From UBA5078 sp051252515 (GTDB lineage Bacteria; Pseudomonadota; Gammaproteobacteria; Pseudomonadales; Pseudohongiellaceae): DNA of 64,000 nt. Position 1 is the first letter of the stretch; every line of letters starts with the position of its first letter. Positions 34,208 to 43,803 of the stretch are shown here, one piece after another. Where the stretch lies: NCBI GenBank assembly GCA_051252515.1, contig JBPOFS010000002.1, forward strand, positions 310,001-374,000. The letters are read 5' to 3'. Under the pieces are notes generated by a model. That model was not told the origin of the DNA. It did not search any database and saw only the letters and a program-made list of their open reading frames with translations. A program made the position numbers and the translations under genes.

Positions 34208-35656
34208 TCAGCTCTTTAGGAACTTGTCGATCTCTTCTGCAACTAAGCGGCCTTCGTCAATAGCGCGAACCACAAGCGATTGCCCGCGACGACAGTCGCC
34301 TGCCGCAAAGACTTTTGGATTGCTTGTAATGAATGACTTGTATTGCGCTTTGTAATTAGAGCGTTGATCTAACTCAAGCCCTAATGGTTCAGCGACATAA
34401 GCTTCTGGTCCTAGAAAGCCCATCGACAATAGGATCAGGTCGGCTTCCCAAAACTTAATGGTGCCAGGAATCTCTTGAAACTTATTGTCCACTTCAACGG
34501 TATTGATACCAAGCAGTTTGCCGTTCGCATCGCGAACAAACTCTTTGCCTGAAATCGAATAGGTCCGTGGGTCATTACCAAAGCGATGCTGTGCTTCTAT
34601 ATGGCCATAGTCTTCACGGTAAATCTTAGGCCATAGTGGCCAAGGATTGTCAGCGGCGCGATCAACAGGAGGACGAGACATGATCTCGAAGTTGACTAGA
34701 GACTTGCAGCCGTGACGCAAGGACGTCGCAATACAATCTGTACCGGTGTCACCGCCACCGATAACGATAACGTTTTTGTCTTTAGCGCTGATGAAGTTGC
34801 CGTCTTCTAAATTTGAATCTAGCAAGCTACGAGTGTTAGCTGTTAGGAAAGACATTGCGAAATGCACGCCATCGCCTTCACGATGAGGGATTTTTAGGTC
34901 GCGGGCATTGGTAGCGCCAGTAGCTAAACAAAGCGCATCAACATCGGCTAGCAACTTGTCTACGGCTATAGCGTTCTCGCCTTTGCCGCCAACGTCTGCG
35001 TTCACTACAAAGTTCACGCCTTCGTCGCGAAGCAATTGTACGCGGCGATCGACCACGTCTTTCTCAAGCTTCATATTGGGGATGCCGTACATCAGCAATC
35101 CGCCAATGCGGTCTTCGCGCTCATAAACAGTGACTTCGTGCCCTGACTTGTTGAGCTGTGCGGCAGCAGCAAGACCAGCAGGTCCTGAACCGATCACGGC
35201 CACTTTTTTGCCAGTGCGAATGCTAGGGGCGATAGGCACTACCCAGCCATTCTCGAAACCTTTGTCGATAATGGCGTTTTCGATATTCTTGATGGTCACT
35301 GCTGGCTCGTTAATGCCAAGCACGCAAGAGCCTTCACAAGGTGCGGGGCAAACACGACCAGTAAACTCTGGAAAGTTATTGGTCTTATGAAGGCGATTCA
35401 AAGCCTCTTCCCAGCGTCCTTTGTAGACTAGATCGTTCCACTCGGGGATCAAGTTGTAAACGGGACAGCCTTCGCCAGATTGGCAAAATGGCACGCCACA
35501 GTCCATACAACGAGCCCCTTGGGTGCTCAAATGTTCTTCGTCATGCTCTGTATAAATTTCTTTATAGTCGAGTAGACGTTCTTCAGGAGCACGGTAAGGT
35601 TCAGTGCGTCGTTCGAATTCTTTAAAGCCAGTAATTTTGCCCATCAGTACATCCAA
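34208..35656 (-). CDS. gltD: glutamate synthase small subunit GltD
   Basis: GltD brings electrons from NADPH to GltB in ammonia assimilation. The 482-residue product has the N-terminal iron-sulfur domain (ARCMDCGVPFCQSGEGCP, CPAPCEGSCVLG), an FAD site VIGSGPAGLAAAAQL, and an NADPH site VIGGGDTGTDCIATSLRHG. The C-terminal KVFAAGDCRRGQSLVV closes the FAD site. It lies 64 bases downstream of gltB; the spacer holds a UUCG stem-loop listed separately. Confidence 0.97.
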   Translation of the reverse strand: MDVLMGKITGFKEFERRTEPYRAPEERLLDYKEIYTEHDEEHLSTQGARCMDCGVPFCQSGEGCPVYNLIPEWNDLVYKGRWEEALNRLHKTNNFPEFTGRVCPAPCEGSCVLGINEPAVTIKNIENAIIDKGFENGWVVPIAPSIRTGKKVAVIGSGPAGLAAAAQLNKSGHEVTVYEREDRIGGLLMYGIPNMKLEKDVVDRRVQLLRDEGVNFVVNADVGGKGENAIAVDKLLADVDALCLATGATNARDLKIPHREGDGVHFAMSFLTANTRSLLDSNLEDGNFISAKDKNVIVIGGGDTGTDCIATSLRHGCKSLVNFEIMSRPPVDRAADNPWPLWPKIYREDYGHIEAQHRFGNDPRTYSISGKEFVRDANGKLLGINTVEVDNKFQEIPGTIKFWEADLILLSMGFLGPEAYVAEPLGLELDQRSNYKAQYKSFITSNPKVFAAGDCRRGQSLVVRAIDEGRLVAEEIDKFLKS

Positions 35657-35694
35657 TTATTCAAATATTCTCTGATTTCCAGCATCTCTGTCAT

Positions 35695-35718
35695 AACACC
35701 TGCCCGAAGGCAGGTGTT
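35695..35718 (-). other. gltB–gltD intercistronic hairpin with UUCG tetraloop
   Basis: On the gltBD transcript this forms a perfect 10-base stem, AACACCTGCC/GGCAGGTGTT, capped by UUCG closed by C·G, the extra-stable cUUCGg loop. It begins 3 bases after the gltB stop and ends 38 bases before gltD. Read on the plus strand it is followed by a T-run, so it could also terminate antisense transcription. Confidence 0.8.
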
Positions 35719-35720
35719 TT

Positions 35721-38700
35721 TTATACTGTGACAGGTTGCTCTTCTTGCCGTGCCGCACGCTCTAACAATACGCGCTTATAGTCAGTAGGCATGACTTTCA
35801 CAAACTGAGACAAGCTCGACTCCCAGTTGGCCAAAATGTCGCGGGCCACGGGCGAATCGGTGTACTCAAGGTGTTTGCTAATCATCCCTTTCAGCTCGCT
35901 AATGTCAGCGTCATCGACAATGGTTTCTAGCTCGTAGGTCTCTGCATTACATTGTTTGCTGAAGTCTTTATCTTTGTCCCAAACATAAGCGACACCGCCA
36001 CTCATGCCCGCACCAAAGTTGCGACCTGTTTTGCCTAGAATGACAACGCGGCCGCCAGTCATGTATTCACAACCGTGATCGCCGATGCCTTCAACAACAG
36101 TGCTTGCACCACTGTTACGAACTGCGAAGCGTTCTGCAGCAATGCCGCGGAAATACGCTTCACCGCTCGTGGCGCCATAAAGGTTGACGTTACCGGCGAT
36201 GATGTTCTCTTCCGCTTTAAACGTGCTGCACTTCGGTGGATAGATGACAATCTTGCCGCCGGAGAGGCCTTTACCGACGTAGTCGTTGGCGTCCCCTTCA
36301 ACAGTAATGGTGATCCCTTTGGCGAGCCACGCTCCCAAACTTTGTCCGGCAGAGCCGTTCAGTTTGATGTTGATCGTGTCCTCAGGAAGCATGTCTTCCT
36401 TCCAGCGTCGTGCCACTTCACCCGACAACATCGTACCCACTACACGGTTGATGTTGATGATAGGGAGTTCGATATTGACCTTAGTGCCAGTTTCGATCGC
36501 CTCACGGGCAAGCTCGATGATTTGGTTATCGAGAGCTTTATCTAGACCGTGGTCTTGTTCGATCGTTTGGTGAACCTCTGTGCCTTCATAAATGATTCTT
36601 GCAGGAGCGAGAATCGCTTGAAGGTCTAGGCCGCTAGCTTTCCAATGAGTGATGGCGGCTTTAGTGTCGAGCAAATCTACACGGCCTACCATGTCAATCA
36701 TTTTGCGGAAGCCAAGCTCTGCCATGATCTCGCGCATTTCTTCAGCGACCATGAACAAATAGTTTACGACATGCTCAGGCTTGCCTTTAAACTTCTTGCG
36801 TAGCTCCGGGTCTTGCGTTGCGATTCCCACTGGGCATGTGTTCAAGTGACACTTGCGCATCATGATACAGCCGAGTGTGATCAGCGGTGCAGTGGCGAAG
36901 CCGAACTCTTCTGCGCCTAATAGTGCTGCGATAGCGACGTCGCGACCAGTTTTAAGCTGTCCGTCTGTCTGCAAAACTACACGTGAACGCAGGTTGTTCA
37001 TTACGAGTGTTTGGTGAGTTTCGGCCAAGCCGAGCTCCCAAGGCAAACCAGCGTGCTTGATGGATGTCAGAGGCGAAGCCCCTGTGCCGCCATCATGGCC
37101 CGCAATAACAAGGTGGTCTGTTTTTGCTTTCGTAACGCCTGCTGCAATAGTGCCTACGCCTATCTCAGACACTAACTTGACGCTGATTCGTGCGTGTCGG
37201 TTAGCATTCTTAAGATCGTGGATCAGCTGCGCGATATCTTCAATAGAGTAGATGTCGTGATGTGGCGGTGGGCTGATGAGGCCTACGCCAGGGGTGGAGT
37301 GACGAATCTTGGCGATATACTCATCAACTTTGCCGCCAGGTAATTCTCCGCCTTCACCAGGCTTAGCGCCCTGAGCGATTTTAATTTGCAGTTCGTCGGC
37401 GTTGCTTAGGTACCAGATGGTTACCCCGAAACGGCCCGATGCGATTTGCTTAATTGCAGAGCGCTTAGAGTCACCGTTTGCCATAGGCACAAAACGGATA
37501 GGATCTTCGCCGCCTTCACCGGTATTGGACTTGCCGCCCATACGGTTCATAGCGATCGCTAATGACTCGTGTGACTCGGAGGAGATGGAGCCAAGGCTCA
37601 TAGCGCCAGTCGCAAAGCGTTTTACGATTTCAGTCGCTGGTTCCACTTCATCAAGAGGGATGGCTGTAGTCTTGTCTGTTTTAAACGCCATCAAGCCACG
37701 CAATGTGCAGGCACGTGTGGTCTGCTCATTAGTGTGCTTAGAAAAAGCGGCGTAGGCTTCAGAGCTATTGTTGCGTGCTGCATTTTGCAGGTTAGCAATG
37801 CTCGTTGGATCCCACATGTGTCCATCGCCGCCATTACGCCAGTGAATTTCACCAGGGTTGTTCAAGACTGGCAGGCTGCTGCCGTTTGCAGGGAAGCCTT
37901 CGCGATGGCGACGTTCAGTCTCTTCGATCAGGGTGGCGAAATTGACACCTTGAACGCGACTTGCTGTGCCCACGAAGCAGCGTTGAACGATCTCGCTAGC
38001 GAGTCCAACTGCTTCGAATATTTGTGCGCCTTTATAAGACTGCAATGTTGAGATGCCCATCTTGGCCATTACTTTCAACATGCCTTTGGCAACGGCTTTC
38101 TTATAAGCGTATACGAGGCTGTCTTCGGTTTCGAATTCAGTACCAAGCAAGCCATCATTGCGAGCTTGCCACAGAGCTTCGAATGCTAGGTACGGGTTGA
38201 TCGCGTCTGCGCCGTAACCAGTGAGTAGACAGAAATGGTGTACTTCACGTGCTTCGCCAGTCTCAATCACTAGGCCAATGCGTGAACGCTGATGCTTAGC
38301 AACAAGGTGGTGGTGAACAGCACCACAGGCGACCAAGGCGCTAAGAGGGATGCGGTCTTTGCTGATCGCTCTGTCAGACAAAACAACAAACGAGTAGCCG
38401 TCGGCGATGGCCGCTTCTGCTTCTGCGCAAATGCGGTCAAGTGTCGCGTGGAAACCGTTCGCGTCGTTGCTGTCATAAGTAATGTCGATAAGCTTCGAGC
38501 GCATGCCACGGTGATCCATGTCACGGATATCACTCATCTCTTTACTGGAAAGGATTGGGTGAGTGAGGCTCAAGCGATGTGCTTGTTTTTCAGTCGTCTC
38601 TAAAAGATTGCCTTCAGGTCCAATGAAACACTCAATCGACATCACCACTTCTTCGCGGATTGAGTCGATAGGAGGATTGGTGATCTGTGCAAACAACTGC

Positions 38701-40295
38701 TTGAAATAGTCATAGATCATGCGTGACTTATCAGACAAGCAAGCTAGGGCGGAGTCGTTGCCCATCGAGCCGAGGGGGTCACGTAGCTCAGTTACTAGCG
38801 GAAGCAGCATGAATTGCATAGTTTCGGTGGTGTAACCGAAAGCTTGCATGCGTTGAAGGACGTTTTCGCCATCCAAAGAATGCGCGGCTGAATCTGTAGA
38901 GATATCGGCCAATGTGATTTTTTGATTCTTGAGCCAGTCACCATAAGGGCGGTGCGCAGCAATGCTGTGCTTAAGCTCTTCGTCAGGGATCAGACGGCCT
39001 TGTTCGAAATCAAGCAAGAACATGCGGCCTGGCTGTAAGCGTCCTTTTAGGCGGACATTTTCAGGGTCAACATGAAGAACGCCCACTTCAGAGGCCATGA
39101 TCACTTTATCGTCATGGGTAACATAGTAGCGGCTTGGGCGAAGACCGTTTCGATCTAGTACCGCGCCAATATGGTTGCCGTCGGTGAACACAATAGAGGC
39201 AGGGCCATCCCATGGTTCCATCAAGGCTGAGTGGTATTCGTAAAAGTCTTTTTTGTCCTGAGGCATATTGACGTCAGACTGCCAAGCTTCAGGAATCATC
39301 ATCATGACGGATTCTTGTAGTGAGCGTCCGGATAGCAACATGAATTCGAGTACGGAATCAAAAGAGCCGGAGTCAGAGCAATCTTTATCGATAACGGGGA
39401 ACAGGTGTCCCATGTCATCGCCAAACAGATCGCTTTTAGCGCTGCCTTCACGCGCAACCATTTGGTTCACGTTGCCGCGTAGCGTATTGATCTCGCCGTT
39501 GTGGCTCATGAAACGGTTTGGCTGTGCACGGTCCCAAGAGGGGAAAGTGTTAGTGCTGAAACGCGAATGCACCATAGCCAAATGCGTGGCGCATTCAGAA
39601 TTTGTGAGGTCTTGATAGAACGGGAAAAGTTGTCCCGGAGTCAGCATCCCTTTATAGACAATGACTTTCGTCGATAAGCTACATGCGTATAGCATTTTCG
39701 CTTGAGTCAGGCTGCTATCGCCGCGCAAGCTATGCGTGAAGCGCTTGCGGATCACGTAGAGTCGACGCTCAAAATCGTCTTGGCTTAGGCCTTGTGCTGC
39801 GCCTATATATAGCTGAGCAATATGAGGCTGCGCTATACGTGCGGCAGGGCCAACATCGGCGCCGTCAGCATCTACTGGAACGTCACGCCATCCGATTAGC
39901 GTTTGGCCTTCCTCTGCTATTACTTTGTTAATAACTTCTAGACATTTCGCGCGCTCGCTTTCGAGCTGAGGCAAGAAGATATTGCCTACGGCGTATTTGC
40001 CAGCAGTGGGCAGCGTGTTGCCAAATTCGCTTTCAGCAACGCTGTTAAAGAAAGAGTGTGGCAATGCCATCAGGATGCCAGCGCCGTCGCCAGTATTGGC
40101 TTCAAAGCCGCAACCACCGCGGTGATCCATGCGAGAGTTTAGATGGTAAGCATCCAGCATGATTTGATGACTTGGGCGACCCTTAATGTCAGCCACGAAT
40201 CCAACACCACAAGAATCCTTCTCGTTTATAGGATCATATAGGCCGGACTTTTCGGGGAAGCCGAATGTGTAAGGGGGATAGGCTTTGATGCTCAT
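35721..40295 (-). CDS. gltB: glutamate synthase large subunit GltB
   Basis: GltB transfers the amide of glutamine to 2-oxoglutarate, making two glutamates. The 1524-residue protein is made as a precursor: the catalytic N-terminal nucleophile is Cys29 (KDSCGVGFVADI), exposed after propeptide removal. Order: class II amidotransferase (29–~440), central domain, FMN-binding synthase barrel (about 830–1200; AGHDGGTGASPLTSIKHAGLP), the [3Fe-4S] cysteines in CIMMRKCHLNTCPVG near residue 1140, and the C-terminal GXGXG beta-helix (about 1280–1460). It is divergent from the molybdenum hydroxylase locus. Confidence 0.98.
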   Translation of the reverse strand: MSIKAYPPYTFGFPEKSGLYDPINEKDSCGVGFVADIKGRPSHQIMLDAYHLNSRMDHRGGCGFEANTGDGAGILMALPHSFFNSVAESEFGNTLPTAGKYAVGNIFLPQLESERAKCLEVINKVIAEEGQTLIGWRDVPVDADGADVGPAARIAQPHIAQLYIGAAQGLSQDDFERRLYVIRKRFTHSLRGDSSLTQAKMLYACSLSTKVIVYKGMLTPGQLFPFYQDLTNSECATHLAMVHSRFSTNTFPSWDRAQPNRFMSHNGEINTLRGNVNQMVAREGSAKSDLFGDDMGHLFPVIDKDCSDSGSFDSVLEFMLLSGRSLQESVMMMIPEAWQSDVNMPQDKKDFYEYHSALMEPWDGPASIVFTDGNHIGAVLDRNGLRPSRYYVTHDDKVIMASEVGVLHVDPENVRLKGRLQPGRMFLLDFEQGRLIPDEELKHSIAAHRPYGDWLKNQKITLADISTDSAAHSLDGENVLQRMQAFGYTTETMQFMLLPLVTELRDPLGSMGNDSALACLSDKSRMIYDYFKQLFAQITNPPIDSIREEVVMSIECFIGPEGNLLETTEKQAHRLSLTHPILSSKEMSDIRDMDHRGMRSKLIDITYDSNDANGFHATLDRICAEAEAAIADGYSFVVLSDRAISKDRIPLSALVACGAVHHHLVAKHQRSRIGLVIETGEAREVHHFCLLTGYGADAINPYLAFEALWQARNDGLLGTEFETEDSLVYAYKKAVAKGMLKVMAKMGISTLQSYKGAQIFEAVGLASEIVQRCFVGTASRVQGVNFATLIEETERRHREGFPANGSSLPVLNNPGEIHWRNGGDGHMWDPTSIANLQNAARNNSSEAYAAFSKHTNEQTTRACTLRGLMAFKTDKTTAIPLDEVEPATEIVKRFATGAMSLGSISSESHESLAIAMNRMGGKSNTGEGGEDPIRFVPMANGDSKRSAIKQIASGRFGVTIWYLSNADELQIKIAQGAKPGEGGELPGGKVDEYIAKIRHSTPGVGLISPPPHHDIYSIEDIAQLIHDLKNANRHARISVKLVSEIGVGTIAAGVTKAKTDHLVIAGHDGGTGASPLTSIKHAGLPWELGLAETHQTLVMNNLRSRVVLQTDGQLKTGRDVAIAALLGAEEFGFATAPLITLGCIMMRKCHLNTCPVGIATQDPELRKKFKGKPEHVVNYLFMVAEEMREIMAELGFRKMIDMVGRVDLLDTKAAITHWKASGLDLQAILAPARIIYEGTEVHQTIEQDHGLDKALDNQIIELAREAIETGTKVNIELPIININRVVGTMLSGEVARRWKEDMLPEDTINIKLNGSAGQSLGAWLAKGITITVEGDANDYVGKGLSGGKIVIYPPKCSTFKAEENIIAGNVNLYGATSGEAYFRGIAAERFAVRNSGASTVVEGIGDHGCEYMTGGRVVILGKTGRNFGAGMSGGVAYVWDKDKDFSKQCNAETYELETIVDDADISELKGMISKHLEYTDSPVARDILANWESSLSQFVKVMPTDYKRVLLERAARQEEQPVTV

Positions 40296-40767
40296 AGATC
40301 TACAGCTCTCATTGTTCGAATTTCATTTACAGTTCGCGCACATCTATATCATTGGCAGCGGATAGTGCTACCGAGAGCCCTCTGAGACGGGATTCTGCTC
40401 AACGTGAGGTTGACTGATGCGATAATCGGCGAATTTTTCCATTCCCCTCCCATGCGCTAACAAACAAATAATCGCGACCCTTTAAATATCGTGGGCACGC
40501 GAAAACCGGGAAGGCAATTCCACGGGGGCCGGACACAATACCACCGAAGAAAAATATGTCAAGTTGAGCAAAGATAGATCAACCCTGAGGTTTAGAGCGT
40601 TTGCTCGATATAAAAACATAATGGCCTGCGCTGAGGTGAATTGTATTTTAATCGAGGCGTCGCGCTTGGCATAGCACTTGATAATGCTAGATATGTGGAT
40701 TACCCTAGCCCTTCTCAAAAGAGCATTTCCCTTTATACCACCTGTGATAGGGAGGCTAAGAAAGCCT
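40296..40767. other. intergenic region upstream of gltB and the molybdenum hydroxylase operon
   Basis: About 470 bases between divergent starts. I find no convincing gene; open frames across it lack a ribosome site or family features. It should hold both promoters. TTGGCA at 40666–40671 followed about 16–18 bases later by a poor -10 is the best I see for the plus side. GGGAGG at 40750–40755 is the ribosome site of the next gene. Confidence 0.5.
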
Positions 40768-41355
40768 GTGAATCCAAAATTAACAAGACGACGATTTATT
40801 AAGGGGGTTATTGCCTCCGGTGTAGCCGCGACATCCACTTCGCTATGGTACTCAGCCACTGGTGCTGATCGCCCCGCGGGAGCAGTAGAGCGTCTACTCT
40901 CCATAAACGTAAACGGCCAAGTCCGTCGCGTTGACGTCGCACCTCAAGAGACTCTAGCCCATACATTGCGCTACAAACTAGGTTTGACCGGCACTAAGCT
41001 TGGTTGTAACCGTGGCGAATGCGGTGCATGTACAGTGGTCGCTGATGACGTGAACATTTATGCCTGTTCCACTTTGACTCACGAAGTGAAAGATAAGGCA
41101 GTGCTCACGGTTGAAGGCCTACGTGCGGCAAACGGCACTTTGCATCCTGTGCAGGCTGCTTTCGTAGCAGAGCTAAGCCCAGCGTGCGGTTTCTGTACTG
41201 CAGGACAAGTGATGTCTGCGGTCGCCTTACTCAAATCCAACCCGCGGCCAACTCGCGAAGAAGCCCGCCAGGCAATGTCCGGCAACCTTTGTCGCTGTGG
41301 GGCTTATGATCACTATCTGAATGGCGTAATGCGCGCCTCGGGGCAATTATCATGA
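40768..41355 (+). CDS. Tat-exported [2Fe-2S] subunit of a xanthine-oxidase-family molybdenum hydroxylase (PaoA-like)
   Basis: The small iron-sulfur subunit relays electrons from the Mo centre to FAD. I chose the GTG at 40768 because it places a Tat signal at the very N-terminus (MNPKLTRRRFIKGVIASGVA), with GGGAGG 12 bases upstream; the frame is open to 40678 but the extra 30 residues look non-coding. The plant-type [2Fe-2S] motif is CNRGECGACTVV plus a later Cys (YACSTL); the second cluster uses CGFCTAGQ and NLCRCGAYD. The Tat signal implies the assembled complex is exported, as for E. coli PaoABC. Its end overlaps the large-subunit start as ATGA. Confidence 0.9.
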   Translation: MNPKLTRRRFIKGVIASGVAATSTSLWYSATGADRPAGAVERLLSINVNGQVRRVDVAPQETLAHTLRYKLGLTGTKLGCNRGECGACTVVADDVNIYACSTLTHEVKDKAVLTVEGLRAANGTLHPVQAAFVAELSPACGFCTAGQVMSAVALLKSNPRPTREEARQAMSGNLCRCGAYDHYLNGVMRASGQLS

Positions 41356-43793
41356 CCTATATGCATATCGGAAAAGACTTCACTCCGCCTGATGTAGAAG
41401 GCAAGGTCACTGGCGCAGCACGCTACGCCGAAGATTTCAAAAAAGACGGCATGGTGTTCGCACGCTTGCTGACAAGCCCAATCCCAGCTGGCCGAGTAGT
41501 GAGCATTGATGCTTCTGCTGCGCTTGCTATGCCGGGAGTTGTAGGCGTATTCACGGCCGATGATTTGCCTGAATCAGCACCACCCGCTAACCCAGCGTTG
41601 GCGAAAGAGTATGTGACCTATATCGGTCAGCCTATTCTTGCGGTTGCTGCTGAAAGTGATTTCATCGCTGAAGAGGCGTTGGCGAAAATTGTTGTTGAGT
41701 ATCAGCGTCGCCCATTCGTGGTTGATCCGCTAGATACATTGACTGAAGGCGGCCCAGATCCATACCCAATGGGCAACACACTTGTTCGTAACTCAGGCGA
41801 AGCCGCTGCAGGTACTACTGCTTCTGGTACTGATGTTGGTCGAATTAAGTGGTCTATTGACCAAGTCACTGCTTTCCGTAATGGCCGCGAGCCAACGGGC
41901 GCAGAGTTCGGTTCTGAGTGGGAGTACGGTGATTTAGCAGAGCGTTTTGCTGAGTGTACTACTGTCATTGAAGAGCCCTTTGTCACTATCGGACAGCCTC
42001 ACCATTCTTTAGAGTCTCGTACTAGCATGGCTTACTGGGAAAATGGCAAATGCTATTTCCACGGTTCTTTGCAAAGCCATACAGTAGGACACGATGTCCT
42101 TTCGGGCATGTTGGACATGGATCCAGCCAACCTTGTTTTCATCAACGAAAACACTGGTGGCGGTTTCGGTTCTAAGATTTTCCCATACCCAACGATGGCG
42201 ATTACTGGTCGATTTGCACGTCAATTGAATCGTCCTGTTCAGCTTCGTATTACCCGTGAAGAAGAATTCTTCATCGGTTCTGCGCGTTCAGGTATGCAGG
42301 GTTGGATCAAAATTGGTTTGAAAGACACAGGCCGTGTTGGCGCTGTTGACGTCATTATTGTCAACGATGCTGGATCTGGTGGTGGTGGAAGTGGTGGTTC
42401 ATCTGCTGAGCACATTTCTATTATGTTCCAGCCAGAAGCTATGCGATTCCGTGGTGTGTCTATGTACACGAACACAACGCCTCGTGGCGCTCAACGTGGA
42501 CCAGGTCAAAACGAAATGGCGGCTGTACTAGCGCCAATGATGGACAAAGCGGCGAACATGGCTGGTTTGGACCGAGTTGCTTTCCGACGCGTTAATGCGC
42601 CAGGAATGGACGGCAAAATTGGCGAACGCCAAGGCGGGCTGTCTAGTTCATACATGCCAGAGGCGATCGATAAAGCGGCGCAAATGTTTAACTGGGATGA
42701 GAAAATCAGCAAGCCACGCCAAGTTAGCGCTACGAAAGTGCGCGGTATCGGTGTTGGTCAAGGTTTCCACACAGCCGGTTCTAATGGCTATGACGGTCTT
42801 ATCCGCATTGCGGCAGACGGTACTATCTACCTCCATACTGGTGTAGGTAACCTCGGAACTTATTCTTATGCTGGTATTACGCGTGCGGCGGCAGAAGCCC
42901 TGCAGTGTAACTGGGATAACTGCGTCATCGTTCACGGTAACGAAGCGTTGAATCTTCCACACAGCACATATCAAGGTGGCAGTAACACAATGTTCACCGA
43001 GACACGTTCTAGCCATGTTGCAGCTTTAGACATCATTGAAAAAATGAAAGAAATCGCTATGGCAGAGTTCGGCGGCGCTATCGAAGACTATAGCATCGGC
43101 GGCGAGCGTGTATTCTTGACGAGCGATAGCTCTAAGGGAATGTCATACGGCGAAGCCGCACAAAAAGCGATCGAAATGGGCGGCAAATATAGTGGTATGG
43201 AATACCCAGATAATATCCATAACACTACTAAGCGCTCAGTTGCTGCAATGCAAGGCACTGGTCTAATCGGTGTGGCTAAAGATCTATTGCCACGCTCTGG
43301 CGCAGTTCCTGGTATGGCAATCGCCTTCGTGGAAATCGAACTTGATACGGAAACGGGCAAATTCGACATTCTCGATTATAGCGCTGTAGCAGAATGTGGC
43401 ACGGTTGTGCATCCGCAAGGCTTAAGCCAAGCGATGAACGGTGGTGGTGTTTGGGGCTTCGGCATGGCGGCATTTGAGCGTCATGTATACGATCCACAAA
43501 ACGGGCTTCCAGCAAACGTTGGCCTATACCAGTCTAAGCCACCTACGTATCTCGATGTTCCTGTAACAATGAATACGGCGGGTATGGACTTGCCTGATCC
43601 ACAGAGCCCTGTTGGTGCACGTGGTATCGGTGAGCCAGCGCAAGGTTGTGCTGTAGCGGCTCTAATGAGCGCCTTCACTGATGCATTGGACGGTCATTTG
43701 TTCAATCGCACACCAGTGACTGCCGATATGATCGTGAATCATATTGCACAGAACGGTCATAACACTGGCAATTTGAAAACAAACACATTCTGA
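41352..43793 (+). CDS. molybdopterin-binding catalytic subunit of the xanthine-oxidase-family hydroxylase (PaoC-like)
   Basis: The 813-residue catalytic subunit hydroxylates an aldehyde, purine or N-heteroaromatic at a Mo centre. It has no signal of its own and would be carried out by the Tat signal of the small subunit. Visible parts: VEGKVTGAARYAEDF at the N-terminus, IGQPILAVAAES, Mo-pterin contacts NTGGGFGSK (268–275) and PRGAQRGPGQNE (378–389), and the catalytic Glu in VGARGIGEPAQG (Glu761). Two unusual pieces are a 25-residue insert near 145–170 and a glycine/serine run GSGGGGSGGSS at 341–351. The substrate cannot be read from sequence. Confidence 0.9.
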   Translation: MTYMHIGKDFTPPDVEGKVTGAARYAEDFKKDGMVFARLLTSPIPAGRVVSIDASAALAMPGVVGVFTADDLPESAPPANPALAKEYVTYIGQPILAVAAESDFIAEEALAKIVVEYQRRPFVVDPLDTLTEGGPDPYPMGNTLVRNSGEAAAGTTASGTDVGRIKWSIDQVTAFRNGREPTGAEFGSEWEYGDLAERFAECTTVIEEPFVTIGQPHHSLESRTSMAYWENGKCYFHGSLQSHTVGHDVLSGMLDMDPANLVFINENTGGGFGSKIFPYPTMAITGRFARQLNRPVQLRITREEEFFIGSARSGMQGWIKIGLKDTGRVGAVDVIIVNDAGSGGGGSGGSSAEHISIMFQPEAMRFRGVSMYTNTTPRGAQRGPGQNEMAAVLAPMMDKAANMAGLDRVAFRRVNAPGMDGKIGERQGGLSSSYMPEAIDKAAQMFNWDEKISKPRQVSATKVRGIGVGQGFHTAGSNGYDGLIRIAADGTIYLHTGVGNLGTYSYAGITRAAAEALQCNWDNCVIVHGNEALNLPHSTYQGGSNTMFTETRSSHVAALDIIEKMKEIAMAEFGGAIEDYSIGGERVFLTSDSSKGMSYGEAAQKAIEMGGKYSGMEYPDNIHNTTKRSVAAMQGTGLIGVAKDLLPRSGAVPGMAIAFVEIELDTETGKFDILDYSAVAECGTVVHPQGLSQAMNGGGVWGFGMAAFERHVYDPQNGLPANVGLYQSKPPTYLDVPVTMNTAGMDLPDPQSPVGARGIGEPAQGCAVAALMSAFTDALDGHLFNRTPVTADMIVNHIAQNGHNTGNLKTNTF

Positions 43794-43803
43794 GGTTTAA
43801 GCT

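Noticed and set aside
40666..40690. possible sigma54 promoter (TTGGCATAGCACTTGATAATGC)-like stretch
   Set aside because: The GG and GC elements are not at the required 10-base separation.
40482..40904. 140-codon minus-strand frame between gltB and the molybdenum hydroxylase
   Set aside because: It overlaps the Tat signal and start of the [2Fe-2S] subunit on the other strand, lacks a ribosome site and resembles no family.
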